In this document: piece after piece, positions 11,533-21,660 of the stretch
Position numbering within the stretch: position 1 is the first letter of the stretch
Layout of the letters: each line of letters begins with the position of its first letter
NCBI GenBank assembly: GCA_963920705.1
Contig: OY987228.1
Coordinates: 19,786,565 to 19,850,564 of the forward strand
Source of the DNA: Odiellus spinosus
Taxonomy: Eukaryota; Arthropoda; Arachnida; Opiliones; Phalangiidae
Length of the DNA stretch: 64,000 nt
Reading direction: 5' to 3'
Translations under genes and position numbers: made by a program
The notes under the pieces: model-generated
Seen by the model: only the letters and a program-made list of their open reading frames with translations
Told to the model about the DNA's origin: nothing
The model's database searches: none

Positions 11533-11949
11533 CAGAGGTATATAATAACCCCCTTCGGGGGGAAGTATGAAAGGTAGGCAAAATCGACGAACAACAAGTG
11601 CCCGGCGTAAATCGCGGCGGATCGACACACCGCTTTACTCCCAAAAAATAGTTACACCATTTTGAACCTCACTAAATTTTCCCTACGCGCACTTCCGGAA
11701 CTCGCGAGCTGAAGTCAACCTTCGACTCCGTTTTAACAGACAGCCTGACTCCTGAGACAGGAAGTTCTAAACACAAATCGAGCCGTCTTGTTTATACAAA
11801 GACCATTTACTAGAGTAGCGACATTGAGAAGTCCAGCGCGAGCTAGTGGCCTAGATAGTCAGCAGCGGGCTCTTGTTGTTCGTGATTTTTAGCATTGGTA
11901 GTATAGGGGCTTTCATACTTCCCCCGAAGGGGGTTATTATATACCTCTG
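11533..11949 (+). mobile_element. Family A MITE, copy A3
   Basis: A 417-bp forward copy, nearly identical to A1. The 7-bp duplication gtataac lies at 11526-11532 and 11950-11956. The minus-strand 66-codon frame crossing its left end is a shadow. Confidence 0.93.
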
Positions 11950-11956
11950 GTATAAC

Positions 11957-12270
11957 TTAATTTAATATTCGAATAGTCTAGATTTACTTAACAAGTTCTT
12001 TTGAAAAAGTTTAATTTCAATATTTGTATTAAATTATTTGTCGGTAAACTAAACTTTTTCAAATTTTCAACCCGAACTAAAATATTTTAATTTTCTTTAA
12101 AGTGGTACTGTCATCATTTTTTTCTCGAAGTTTGAGAGATTAAATTCTTAGTATTAAAAACTTTTATTTAAAATGTTACACCTTTGCGTGGGATAGGGCG
12201 TTTTGGTAAAAAATCAGATTAAAATCTTTCCGCTTTATGAAAGGAAACGTGACTGAGCAATAAGTTTAGA
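11957..12270. other. AT-rich unannotated stretch
   Basis: Nothing recognisable was seen between A3 and the next TTAA element. Confidence 0.5.
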
Positions 12271-12274
12271 TTAA

Positions 12275-12507
12275 AGTGACGCTCTCACAGATTTCTCGTG
12301 AAAATCATATATTTGAGGAGGATTTTCAGAAAGAGATGCTTTTCACAATTATTGGAAACGTTTCTAAAGTTTTATTTAGTTTGAATTTCGATTAGAATAT
12401 TTTTCTATACTATTGTAGTATGAAATTATTAATTCTTTTAACGCCCATTTTGAAAAAGCAACTCAAATTCCATTTGGTTTTCGTGAGAAATAAGTGAGAC
12501 GGTCCCT
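12275..12507. mobile_element. Family E TTAA element, 233-bp copy
   Basis: TTAA flanks lie at 12271-12274 and 12508-12511. Ends are AGTGACGCTCTCACAGATTT and the complement of AGGGACCGTCTCACTTATTT. The inner CTCGTGAAAA/TTTTCGTGAG pair matches the E ends at 36.9 and 40.7 kb (TCACGAACTCCAAATGG). No coding content. Confidence 0.75.
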
Positions 12508-12511
12508 TTAA

Positions 12512-13116
12512 ATTTGGATATATATATACTCGAGTGCTTAAAGTACAATAGATATGCCAATGGAGAAAGCCCTAAAGGTTGGTTATTTGAAAGTTTGTTT
12601 GAGTTTGAGTGCTCAGTTCCTCTTATAATAAGAATCGAATTTAAACTCTTCAGTTATTGAAATGCCCAAGAGGCCCAACGATTCCGGCAGTTATTTTAAA
12701 AGTGTGTGTGTGTGTGGGGAAAGAGAGATTTATAATATAAACAAATTTCGTGAAATCAACTACCCTTTTTTTTTTCTTCTCATATATGAGGTCAAAAGTC
12801 TATAATTTTATTTCATAAAAGTAAACAACGCCTCGTAGCTTGATACTATCAGCAAAGGGTCCGGGTAAATGTACCAGCAGATTCTGATTCGAGACACTCT
12901 AGCGGCCGCAGTCGCCGTGTAAATAATGAAATCGGAAGCGCCAATCTTTGGGGAAATTCCGGAGAGCCTGGGAGGGAAGACGATATAGCCAAGCGCGGCC
13001 CGCCTAAATTCAGTCCCTCTCTCATGACTCAAAATATCTAGGAAGAGTCCAAATCACTCGAGCCAGATAGGGGTGATGACTTTTTTGACTAGTTTTAAGT
13101 GATTGGCCATTTGCTG
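12512..13116. other. Unannotated stretch
   Basis: It includes a short GT run near 12701-12714. The minus-strand 74-codon frame at 12808-13032 lies in a GC-richer patch but is unrecognised. Confidence 0.45.
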
Positions 13117-13123
13117 GTAGTAT

Positions 13124-13462
13124 CAGAAGCCGATGAAACCCTCCTTTGAAGTCTACTACTCTAATGTTCGATATAGCGCGCCTCTCTGTATGGGTAAAAT
13201 TCACGATTTTACGAGATCGGAGGGGTCCTACTTCATACCCCCTGTATACGGAAAATTGGAAATTCTCTCTCTCCACAAACTACGACGTTTTTTTTTGTCG
13301 AACTCCGAGGCTGCTAGAGATATTAGCTCGACGAACTCCCGCTCCGAAAATATCTACCGTTAGGAGGCGAACGAATCGAGCTTTTTGAAACTAACCCATA
13401 CAGAGAGGGGTAGACAAGACCCGGGACTAATAGACTTCAAAGGAGGGTTTCATCGGCTTCTG
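13124..13462 (+). mobile_element. Family B MITE, copy B1
   Basis: A 339-bp element whose ends begin CAGAAGCCGATGAAACCCTC and extend about 29 bp. The 7-bp duplication gtagtat lies at 13117-13123 and 13463-13469. A second inverted pair inside (CTCTCTGTATGGGT near both ends) makes it largely self-complementary. The short frames on both strands at 13022-13388 are shadows and recur in every B copy. Confidence 0.93.
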
Positions 13463-13469
13463 GTAGTAT

Positions 13470-14277
13470 GAAGCTACGGGGCGCTGTTTACTTTTATGAA
13501 ATAACGATATAGACTTTTGATGAGGTTTGATATTGCGTATCAATCTACCCGCACTTTTTCCTATTTTGCGAAACCCTCTTGAACAGAAGTGTATAGCTTT
13601 TCAGGAGAAAAAAACAAAAAATCAAAAACCAAATTCAATATATCGTTTTCTACGTTCTTCCACGGAATCCTCTCGCTCTTTTCAATCTGTTTATCTTCTC
13701 GGAACGAACGTAAACTTTGCTTATTCGTCCACCATCCTCATTCCTCCGCATTTTTTTAAAAAGTGGAAAAGTTAGATTTTCGCATTTCAATTGATTTCTC
13801 GTAACGTATACTTGTTCAACCGTTTTCGCCCGAGTCCTCGTTTTCAAACTTTTGCACCTTAAAAGTCTAGCTGCTTCCAACGTTCGTGGGGTTTGAAAAG
13901 TAAAAAGAGTTCCTCGATCCTCGCCTTTCTCTTCTCCGAGCGTATTTGAAGCGTGAATCGAATCAACGAGACAAAACAAGCTAAAAATAAACAGAAGTAT
14001 ATAAAAAGGTTCATCCTTCTACGATTTAACCTTATTTTATTTCTCCTATTTACCCGAGAGGGATGTGAATATAAAGGACCAGAAGTCCCAGACAGCGAAG
14101 CCTCTGGGAAAGTTCCTAACTTTCCGTTAAAACTTGAAACGTCAATGTATCGTCGTTGACTAAAGAATTCACTAACGACCTAGTGGATTAGCATAGTATT
14201 ATTAGTCTTTGTTAAACAAGTAGACATTCGTTTTCGTTTCTATTATATATAGCTCTGGAAATGGCGCCTTTTCCCCG
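13470..14277. other. Unannotated stretch with opposed frames
   Basis: It contains overlapping frames at 13527-13775 (+), 13650-13979 (-, 109 codons) and 13953-14159 (+). None resembles a known protein and opposite-strand overlap argues against all being real. Confidence 0.4.
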
Positions 14278-14505
14278 CAGGGACGGAAATAAGCGCAAGA
14301 CACTGTCCGATTTTTCCAAATTTTCGATATCTTTTCATTTTTGAGAGGGGGTCACTGGACATTTGTCCAATAATAAAAATGACTTTCTGAAGCAGGGAAT
14401 TCTGGCAATGTCTGATATTTTTTTAAATGTCCAATAACTTTAAATTTGTGAAGTATGATTACTGGACAATTGTCCAAAATGAAAAGATTCTTATTTCCGT
14501 CCCTG
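14278..14505. mobile_element. Element N, hAT-like MITE
   Basis: A 228-bp element with perfect 16-bp ends CAGGGACGGAAATAAG and the complement. CAGGG ends are typical of the hAT superfamily. The interior carries two copies of an ACTGGACAnTTGTCCAA palindrome. The flanks (tttccccg and gacttttt) do not show a clear target duplication. Confidence 0.75.
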
Positions 14506-14784
14506 GACTTTTTCGATACGCGCGCTGAAGGAAGTCTTGAAACGTAATCATAATCATTTGTGATTTATTGGTTCGCTTATCACGGCAAAGTGGGCGTCCA
14601 CATTTCACCCTCTATGGAGTGATATTTTGTGAATACTTCGCGGACTAATTATTGGTTGTATCATTACTTTTGAGATCTACGTACAACAGATACCTCTATA
14701 GAAAGTACATTATACGGTAACCAACCGGACACTTCTGAACGCTTAAACTTCCCTTCAGATAGGAGTTTTTATTTCACATACTTC

Positions 14785-15123
14785 CAGAAGCCGATGAAAC
14801 CCTCCTTTGAAGTATATTACTCCCGTGTCTTGTCTACCCCTCTCTGTATGAGTTAGTTTCAAAAAGCGCGATTCGTACGCCTCCTAACGGTAGATATTTT
14901 CGGAGCGGAAGTTCGTTCAGCGAATATCTCTAGCAGCCTTGGAGTTCGTCAAAAAAAACGTCGTCGTATGTGGAGAGAGAGAATTTCCAATTTTCCGTAG
15001 ACAGGGGGGTATGAAGTAGGACCCCTCCGATCTCGTAAAATTGTGAATTTTACCCATACAGAGAGGAGCGCTATATGGAACATTAGAGTAGTAGACTTCA
15101 AAGGAGGGTTTCATCGGCTTCTG
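14785..15123 (-). mobile_element. Family B MITE, copy B2
   Basis: Reverse-oriented 339-bp copy. The 7-bp duplication atacttc lies at 14778-14784 and 15124-15130. The overlapping 114-codon minus frame (14917-15261) is read through the element and its flank and is not a gene. Confidence 0.93.
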
Positions 15124-15130
15124 ATACTTC

Positions 15131-15982
15131 TGATAAGACGTATTTTGGGGTGACGCTTCACTCCGAGAGTCTTGGATTATATATACATATATTCGTGTCG
15201 TCGGTTGTAGATTTCCTCTCGTCGGTTCCTTTTCCGCAACTTCCTTCCTCTGGGGAAACATTCGTCTTCATTTTGGAACCCAAACGAGACTCCCTTTACT
15301 AGTACATCTTCTTTCGTCCCTTCTCTGATTTTTTTTGGTGGCAAACGTTTTTTTTATTTATTTTATTTTAAGTCCCGTATTACTCCTATACTTGAAAACC
15401 AATGTATCCTAGGCTTTATATCTGAAATGGTTTTCGATTTTTTCGGAAGGCTTATAAGGATATAATTTGCAATACTGCGTGAAAGTGAAACCAAATTATA
15501 GGCTTATTTCATCTTGTTTTTCTTTCGCTGATTCTCACTTGTCTTTGAAGCTAGCTTTCAGCGAGGGTTTATCTTTTCCGATAGGTTAGAAGTTAGGGTC
15601 ATAAGTTACGGGTGGGTCAAGAGACTTAACCTAGATCCAGTTAAACTTATATTTGTGTAAGTTTATGTGACGTAAAATTTGCCGAACCCTAAAAAGATTT
15701 AAGTTTAAACAGTTTTTTCGAAAAATTTTGTACACGTACGTTATCATAAATACAATAATTAAACTTAAAGTTAAGTTCTGTATCCGAAGATAACTAATTT
15801 TCACGTCGTCTGCTTATATTCCTTTGTCTACCCAAAGCAGTCATTCATTTCTATGTGAAATGATCTGCTATATAAACATTCATTATTATGGGAAATGGGC
15901 TTTATGGCATTTTTATTTTTAATTATTGAATATATTTTATGTCCAAAATGTTCTATAAAAACATAGTTTCATATCTAAAGAA
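15131..15982. other. AT-rich unannotated stretch
   Basis: No gene or repeat was recognised. Confidence 0.45.
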
Positions 15983-15984
15983 TA

Positions 15985-16264
15985 GTCCTGGTCGATTTGC
16001 CGGAAATGGGCCCTTGTCTCATAGCCGCGCCGCCATCTTTTTGTAGTAACAGGTTGCCAGACTATTTCTAATTTTATTTCCCACAAACCAAATTCAAGTT
16101 GTTAGTCCAACGCTTCCTATATGATAAAGTATAGGAGGCGTTGGTTAGTCTGTAGCTATTTTCACACTACAAAAAGATGGCGGACGATAACGTGACAAAA
16201 AGTTTTCCCCGCCAAAATTTTCGCGAGGTTCTCTAGACTTCCGGTTTTGGAAATCGACCAGGAC
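15985..16264. mobile_element. Family C palindromic MITE, copy C2
   Basis: A 280-bp copy almost identical to C1, flanked by TA (15983-15984 and 16265-16266). It has the same nested stems and the same CCAACGC...GCGTTGG apex. Confidence 0.85.
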
Positions 16265-16266
16265 TA

Positions 16267-17329
16267 TAGACTGTATACGTAATTTTGGATAGTTTTTGAT
16301 ATTTCAAAACTAGTTTGGAGAGATTTTAAGATTTTAGAGAGATGTTGTGATTTAAAGGTTAATTTATTATAAAAAAGATTTGGCCAAATATCAAACACTT
16401 GCCGATAAATTTTCACAGTAACATAAAACAACCCAAACAAAATTGCACTGCAGTTAAGAATAACAAATAAAAATTCGAAATTGTAAGCGTAAAACCTTAT
16501 AGACCTGCAAATTAAGTACAACATTCAACAAAGTTATAGATAATAACTTTAAAACAAAGATATGACGTACGTTAATAAATGTTTTTGTAAAGAAAAGTTA
16601 TTAAATTAATCATGCCGAATGATAATTACATTTCACAATTACCGGATCTCTATATCTCTAGGGCCCTGATGTCATTTACGCTGATGCAGTGTTAATTTTA
16701 TTTCGAAAAAAGAAAGAAAAAACAGTTTTTTTTCTCACTTTTTTGGGTAAAAGATTTTCGATTGCTTTCTTAATTAGACTTAATCTCTAATTGCTAATGT
16801 CTTTAGTAGAGTAATTATCGAATTTCTTCGCTCCAAATGGCTTTGGCTTTAATTATTTGACCGCGTAAAGCTGGTTTTTTTTCGTGGCTGGTATCTTTAT
16901 AGACTCAGCGCGCGTAAATAAATATCGATAAGGGAATTTCCTCGGCGGCACCTTGGCAAATGAAGACGGATTAAACTTCCATTCGTAATTTAAACTAATT
17001 ATCCCCGATATTAAATAGGCGGATATTAAGTTTCAATAACTCATCGTTATATTTTCTCCTTCGCCCATCGGGTCATAACCCTTTTATATCGATAACGGAG
17101 CGAGTTTTGGAGAACTAGGATTTTCCATTTCAAGTTTAAATCCCTATAGACTTCTACGCTATCGTAATGTGTCGGACGAACATACCAAATCTGATTACCA
17201 GCGAATATATTTCACCCGTTTATCTCCTTCAATATCAAAAACGATTCGTTGTTTGAGAGTCAAAAGATATTTATGTTCGTTAAATATTGAATTAAAACCT
17301 TTAACTAGGCCTAATTTTCATTAGTAAAA
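16267..17329. other. AT-rich unannotated stretch
   Basis: The 86-codon minus frame at 16264-16524 is AT-rich and hydrophobic and starts inside the end of C2. It is not convincing. Nothing else was seen. Confidence 0.45.
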
Positions 17330-17600
17330 GATTTGGGAAAACAAATATTAAGTTATTTATTATTTTTTAATCTGAAAATGGCTTAACACGGACCCATTTT
17401 GAGATTGAAAATATTGCCCCAGGGTCAGAGGATCGCTGATCAATGAGCGCAAACGAGGCCTCGGGGTATGAAACACGAAAGATCCGTGTTAAGCCTACTT
17501 TTAGAGTAAGTTAAAAATTAAATACCTTATGGTTTGTAAACTTTTTAAACTTATAAATCAAGTATATTTTGTAATAGAACAGTTAATTTGAAACAAATCT
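17330..17600. mobile_element. Diverged TTAA-type fold-back relic
   Basis: An inverted pair (AAAATGGCTTAACACGGACC and GATCCGTGTTAAGCCTACTTTT) encloses a GC-richer loop. The neighbouring CATTAGTAAAA and GTAAACTTTTT motifs also occur in family D. This is probably a relative of D with lost termini. Confidence 0.45.
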
Positions 17601-17760
17601 CTAAATATATGTTAGTTCGAAAGACGAAATATCAATATTTACCACTCAAAATCAAAAAAATCTCTAAACTAGTTAAATTTTAAAATAAACCAATGACCAA
17701 TCACCATTAAAACCAAGTTTGCAGCCAATTAAAGATTCTCGCGCACTCGCGCTCCATCAG

Positions 17761-17990
17761 AGTGTAACCATGGCAACGTTCCCGCCAAAATCGCGTTCTT
17801 TACTTTCAAACGGAAACCGCCCCGAATTAGGCTTAGCGTAAAATCAACCAGAATCATATTTTACGAGTTGTAAAAGAGAATAATTTTATCTGTAATAGCT
17901 AAAATAATATCGTTTTCGCTTCGGTAAGTCATTTTATTATAGTTATAGTTTATTTATAATTAAATATCTAGATATTAATTAGTCAAAGAG
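17761..17990 (+). repeat. Dispersed repeat G, copy 1
   Basis: About 230 bp matching 44225-44463. Shared strings include AGTGTAACCATGGCAACGTT, GAATTAGGCTTAGC, TTTTATCTGTAATAGCTAAA and GTCATTTTAT. No target duplication or inverted ends were found. It could be the interior of a larger old element. Confidence 0.65.
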
Positions 17991-18284
17991 GGCTTTGGAT
18001 AAATGATGTTTAAGATGACGTCAATAACTATGCTCCGTGATTGATTACGGAATTACGTTCGAAAATGTCGAAACCATAAAAACAGTTTAACTAAAAATTC
18101 TCGAACCCTTGTTTCCTGGTCCTTTTAACATCTTACTTCATTTATGATTCTCTCTTCAAATGGAATTTAACCCAATATATTTCCTCCTGTGGCTGTTCTA
18201 AGTTTAATCAATGCTCGTGTTCAGTGGGAGTTGACAAACTACTTGGATTTCCCATTCTCCCTGAAATATTTTCCTACGTATCAC

Positions 18285-18647
18285 GGCTGGGAATTGTGGC
18301 GTATTCCTGTAACCCTGCGTCCGGGGAGCCAGATTTGGGGATGGCTTTAACACACCTGAGGTTATGATATTCCTCAATACCTCTGTGTCTTATCCGCGTA
18401 CCAGTTACCCGCTTAGCTAGCCACTTGAAACTATGAAGAACTGCGGTCGAACCTGAATATTCGCGCAACGCTTCTGAAATCGGGTTTAATCCCAAAGTCC
18501 GCTGTTGAAAGGCTATACTGCTGTTGTAAGGCACGCCAATAAGAAGATGAAATCAACCGCAGTTGTGGATTGGTGAAGGTGGTAGCAGAGTGGAACGGTG
18601 CTGAGCGGTGGCAGTTATCTGTCGAGCGAGACCCAAATCTTTTTTTT
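18285..18647 (+). ncRNA. SRP (7SL) RNA-like unit 1
   Basis: First of five tandem units. The signal recognition particle RNA arrests and targets translating ribosomes to the endoplasmic reticulum. The 5' end folds as the SRP Alu domain: stem GGGAAT/ATTCCT with loop TGTGGCGT (human loop also has GTGGC), then TGTAACCC, a short CCC/GGG stem and GGGGAT. The 3' side has GAGCGAGACCC followed by a T run at 18640-18647, a Pol III-type terminator. Human 7SL has GTGGCG...CTGTAGTCC...GGATCGCT and AGCGAGACC in the same order. This unit differs at GGGGATGGCTTT, where others have GGGGATCGCTCT, so it may be a weaker or pseudogene copy. The S domain could not be aligned confidently. Confidence 0.65.
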
Positions 18648-18735
18648 ATTTTTTTAATTATTATGGGATTCACACGATTGGTATTATTTAATCTATTCTT
18701 CAAATTCTTCCTGACATATTTTCCATTCCCAAGCA

Positions 18736-19100
18736 GCTGGGAATTGTGGCGTATTCCTGTAACCCTGCGTCCGGGGAGCTAGATTTGGGGATCGCTCTAA
18801 CACGCCAGAGGTCGAGATATTCCTCAATACCTCTGCGTCTTATCCGCGTACCAGTTACCCGCTTAGCTGGCCACTTGAAACTGAGAAGAACTGCGGTCAA
18901 ACCTGAATATTCGCGCAACACTTCTGAAGTCGGGTGTAATCCCAAAGGCTGCTGTTGAAAGGCTATACTGCTGTTGTAAGGCTATACGCCAAGAAGAAAT
19001 TGAAATCGACCGCAGTTGTGGATTGGTGAAGGTGGTAGTAGAGTGGAACGGTGCAGAGCGGTGGCAGTTATCTGTCGAGCGAGACCCAAATCTTTTTTTT
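18736..19100 (+). ncRNA. SRP (7SL) RNA-like unit 2
   Basis: Same structure as unit 1, with the conserved GGGGATCGCTC able to pair with GAGCGAGACCC at the other end, as in SRP helix 5. About 365 nt to the end of the T run, longer than human 7SL (about 300 nt). The upstream spacer CTGACATATTTTCCATTCCC is shared with units 3-5 and probably contains the promoter. TTCCCA and TGGGAA flank AGCAGC at the presumed start. Confidence 0.7.
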
Positions 19101-19188
19101 ATTTTTTTAATTATTATGGGATTCACACGATTGGTATTATTTAATCTATTCTTCAAATTCTTCCTGACATATTTTCCATTCCCAAGCA

Positions 19189-19554
19189 GCTGGGAATTGT
19201 GGCGTATTCCTGTAACCCTGCGTCCGGGGAGCTAGATTTGGGGATCGCTCTAACACACCAGAGGTCGAGATATTCCTCAATACCTCTGCGTCTTATCCGC
19301 GTACCAGTTACCCGCTTAGCTAGCCGCTTGAAACTATGAAGAACTGCGGTCGAACCTGAATAATCGCGCAACGCTTCTGAAATCGGGTTTAATCCCAAAG
19401 GCTGCTGTTGAAAGGCTATACTGCTATTGTAAGGCTATAAGCCAGTAAGAAATTGAAATCGACCGCAGTTGTGGATTGGTGAAGGTGGTAGTAGAGTGGA
19501 ATGGTACAGAGCGGTGGCAGTTATCTGTCAAGCGAGACCCAAATCTTTTTTTTT
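19189..19554 (+). ncRNA. SRP (7SL) RNA-like unit 3
   Basis: Near-identical to unit 2 over the Alu-domain part and the 3' AGCGAGACCCAAATC. It ends in a T run broken by one A. The start was placed by alignment to GCTGGGAATTGTGGCG. The flanking spacer is duplicated with the RNA, so the whole 453-463-bp block was amplified, not just a retroposed transcript. Confidence 0.7.
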
Positions 19555-19651
19555 ATTTTTTTTTTTAATTATTATGGGATTCACACGATTGGTATTATTT
19601 AATTTCATCTATTCTTCAAATTCATCCTGACATATTTTCCATTCCCAAGCA

Positions 19652-20014
19652 GCTGGGAATTGTGGCGTATTCCTGTAACCCTGCGTCGGGGGAGCTAGAT
19701 TTGGGGATCGCTCTAACACGCCTGAGGTCAAGATATTCTTCACTACCTCTGCGTCTTATCCGCGTACCACTTACCGCTTAGCTGGCCACTTGAAACTAAG
19801 AAGAACTGCTGTCAAACCTGAATATTCGCGCAATACTTCTGAAGTCGGGTGTAATCCCATAGGCTGTTATTGAAAGGCTATACTTCTGTTGTAAGGCTAT
19901 ACGCCAGTAAGAAATTGAAATCGACCGCAGTTGTGGATTGGTGAAGGTGGTAGTAGAGTGGAATGGTACAGAGCGGTGACAGTTATCTGTCGAGCGAGAC
20001 CCAAATCTTTTTTT
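19652..20014 (+). ncRNA. SRP (7SL) RNA-like unit 4
   Basis: Same layout as unit 3. Small differences lie in the middle: ACCACTTACCGC has lost one C, and GGCTGTTATTG replaces GGCTGCTGTTG. The conserved Alu-domain loop, GGGGATCGCTC and AGCGAGACCC are kept. Confidence 0.65.
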
Positions 20015-20107
20015 ATTTTTTTAATTATTATGGGATTCACACGATTGGTATTATTTAATTTAATCTATTCTTCAAATTCATCCTGACATATTTTCCATTC
20101 CCATGCA

Positions 20108-20470
20108 GCTGGGAATTGTGGCGTATTCCTGTAACCCTGCGTCCGGGGAGCTAGATTTGGAGATCGCTCTAACACGCCAGAGGTAAAGATATTCTTCGCT
20201 ACCTCTGCGTCTTATCCGCGTACCAGTTACCCGCTTCGCTAGCCGCTTGAAACTATGAAGAACTGCGGTCGAACCTGAATATTCGCGCAACGCTTCTGAA
20301 ATCGGGTGTAATCCCAAAGGCTGTTGTTGAAAGGCTATACTGCTGTTGTAAGGCTATACGCCAGTAAGAAATTGAAATCGACCGCAGTTGTGGATTGGTG
20401 AAGGTGGTAGTAGAGTGGAACGGTACAGAGCGGTGACAATTATCTGTCGAGCGAGACCCAAATCTTTTTT
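20108..20470 (+). ncRNA. SRP (7SL) RNA-like unit 5
   Basis: Last unit. The Alu-domain and 3' pairing strands are kept, although GGAGATCGCTC replaces GGGGATCGCTC. It ends in only six T (20465-20470) and the downstream spacer then departs from the array after CTCTTCAAATTCACCCTGAAA. Confidence 0.65.
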
Positions 20471-21399
20471 AATTTAATCTACTCTTCAAATTCACCCTGA
20501 AATATTTTTCATTCGTTCAAAAATAATAGGCCATGGAATGTAAAAATCTGCAAATGATTTAGTAAAATGTGATGTCACTACACCTTTAAAAATATTCAAT
20601 TACCGGTTCGTAGAATGGCAGATTTTGTATATAGGCGGGGCTCGATAACGCTAACGCGCGTCTCTTACAAATTAATAACCCTCTTTAGACAAAAGAGAGA
20701 ATTTGACACGTTTGACGCGAAATTTTCTCAAGTAAACTTTAATGAAGCGAATCGAGTAGAAGAATGGAATGAAAAAAAATCGATCTATACTCTTTTTTTT
20801 CGAGCGATACAAACTACAAAGATGATACCTGTAAGGGGGATTGGATTATTTAGGTATTACCACCCGCGAAAGGCGGCTTTCTTCTCCCCCGCGCGCTGCT
20901 ACCTCATTCCAGATACGTAATTAGGCGAAAGCTCATTAAGGGCTCTCCTCGATTATACTCGATACGCTCTTCCACCTAACTACTGGCGCACGCGAACCTT
21001 CTAACATCTGGATTCTGATTGCCGCCGTTCTCATCAAATTTGATAAGAAACTCGTCGTCACCCCTCCTTCTCCTTCATCAGTCTCGGTGGATGACGAACA
21101 GCCAGCACCCATCCCTTCTTTTCTCTCTCTTTCTCCTCCTTCGGGTCCTTTTGTCCAATAAATGATACCAATTTGCCACCACCTCGTAATTAGTTAATTA
21201 TAATTTATAAAGGTTTTCCCACATTTCATCGTTTAACGTATCAAGAATGTTTTTCGTGTAAAAACAAATGTTTCTAAAGTTTATAAGAATCATTTCACAT
21301 TAACTATTTTGATAAGACGTTTTTATTCAACATCTCAAAGCGTTTTATTGAAAATGATAAATATAAAGATTAGCAACCCATTCGAATCACGATCGTGAC
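20471..21399. other. Unannotated stretch
   Basis: Holds a 101-codon plus frame (20615-20920) that is not recognised and has a plain AT-rich context. GC-richer DNA with CT-rich tracts lies at 20990-21160. No gene is supported. Confidence 0.4.
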
Positions 21400-21660
21400 T
21401 AACGATAAGTTTAAACTTAAAGTTAGGAGATCCTAGATCAAGTACTTTCACTGAAGAGACTGCGTGAAAAGAACCCTATCACGTACCAGAACGCGAGAGC
21501 CAACTGTTGGCTCTATAATATCCAGATGACCATATTAATGACAGTAGTATGGGGGAAAGTTTGGTCAAAGAAGCCGATTATATTATGATAATTTTTCAAT
21601 GACATATTTATATATTTAGTTTTAATTGTTTTTGTCGAAGTTTACGAAAATGCCAGTCAA
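21400..21660 (+). mobile_element. Family E-like relic
   Basis: Shares GATCAAGTACTTT, a CTATCACGTACCAGAACGC core and GACCATATTAATGACA-type sequence with the E copy at 1.0-1.4 kb. Ends are not identifiable. Confidence 0.45.

Larger units (their letters stand above)
18240..20515 (+). repeat. Tandem array of about 455-bp SRP RNA blocks
   Basis: Five blocks start about 451, 453, 463 and 456 bp apart. Each holds an RNA unit plus a spacer containing ATTATGGGATTCACACGATT and CTATTCTTCAAATTC. The short frames in both strands across this region are shadows that repeat in every unit. Confidence 0.9.

Noticed and set aside
13022..13388. Overlapping open frames on both strands, also at 14917-15261, 24587-25044, 31715-32071, 36438-36798 and 43081-43263
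   Set aside because: They repeat in every family B copy and follow its inverted repeats, so they are shadows of the transposon, not genes.
14278..14505. Target duplication for element N
   Set aside because: The flanks tttccccg and gacttttt do not match, so only the inverted ends support the element.
20615..20920. 101-codon plus-strand frame after the SRP RNA array
   Set aside because: Unrecognised, no splice or promoter context; length is within chance for the local composition.
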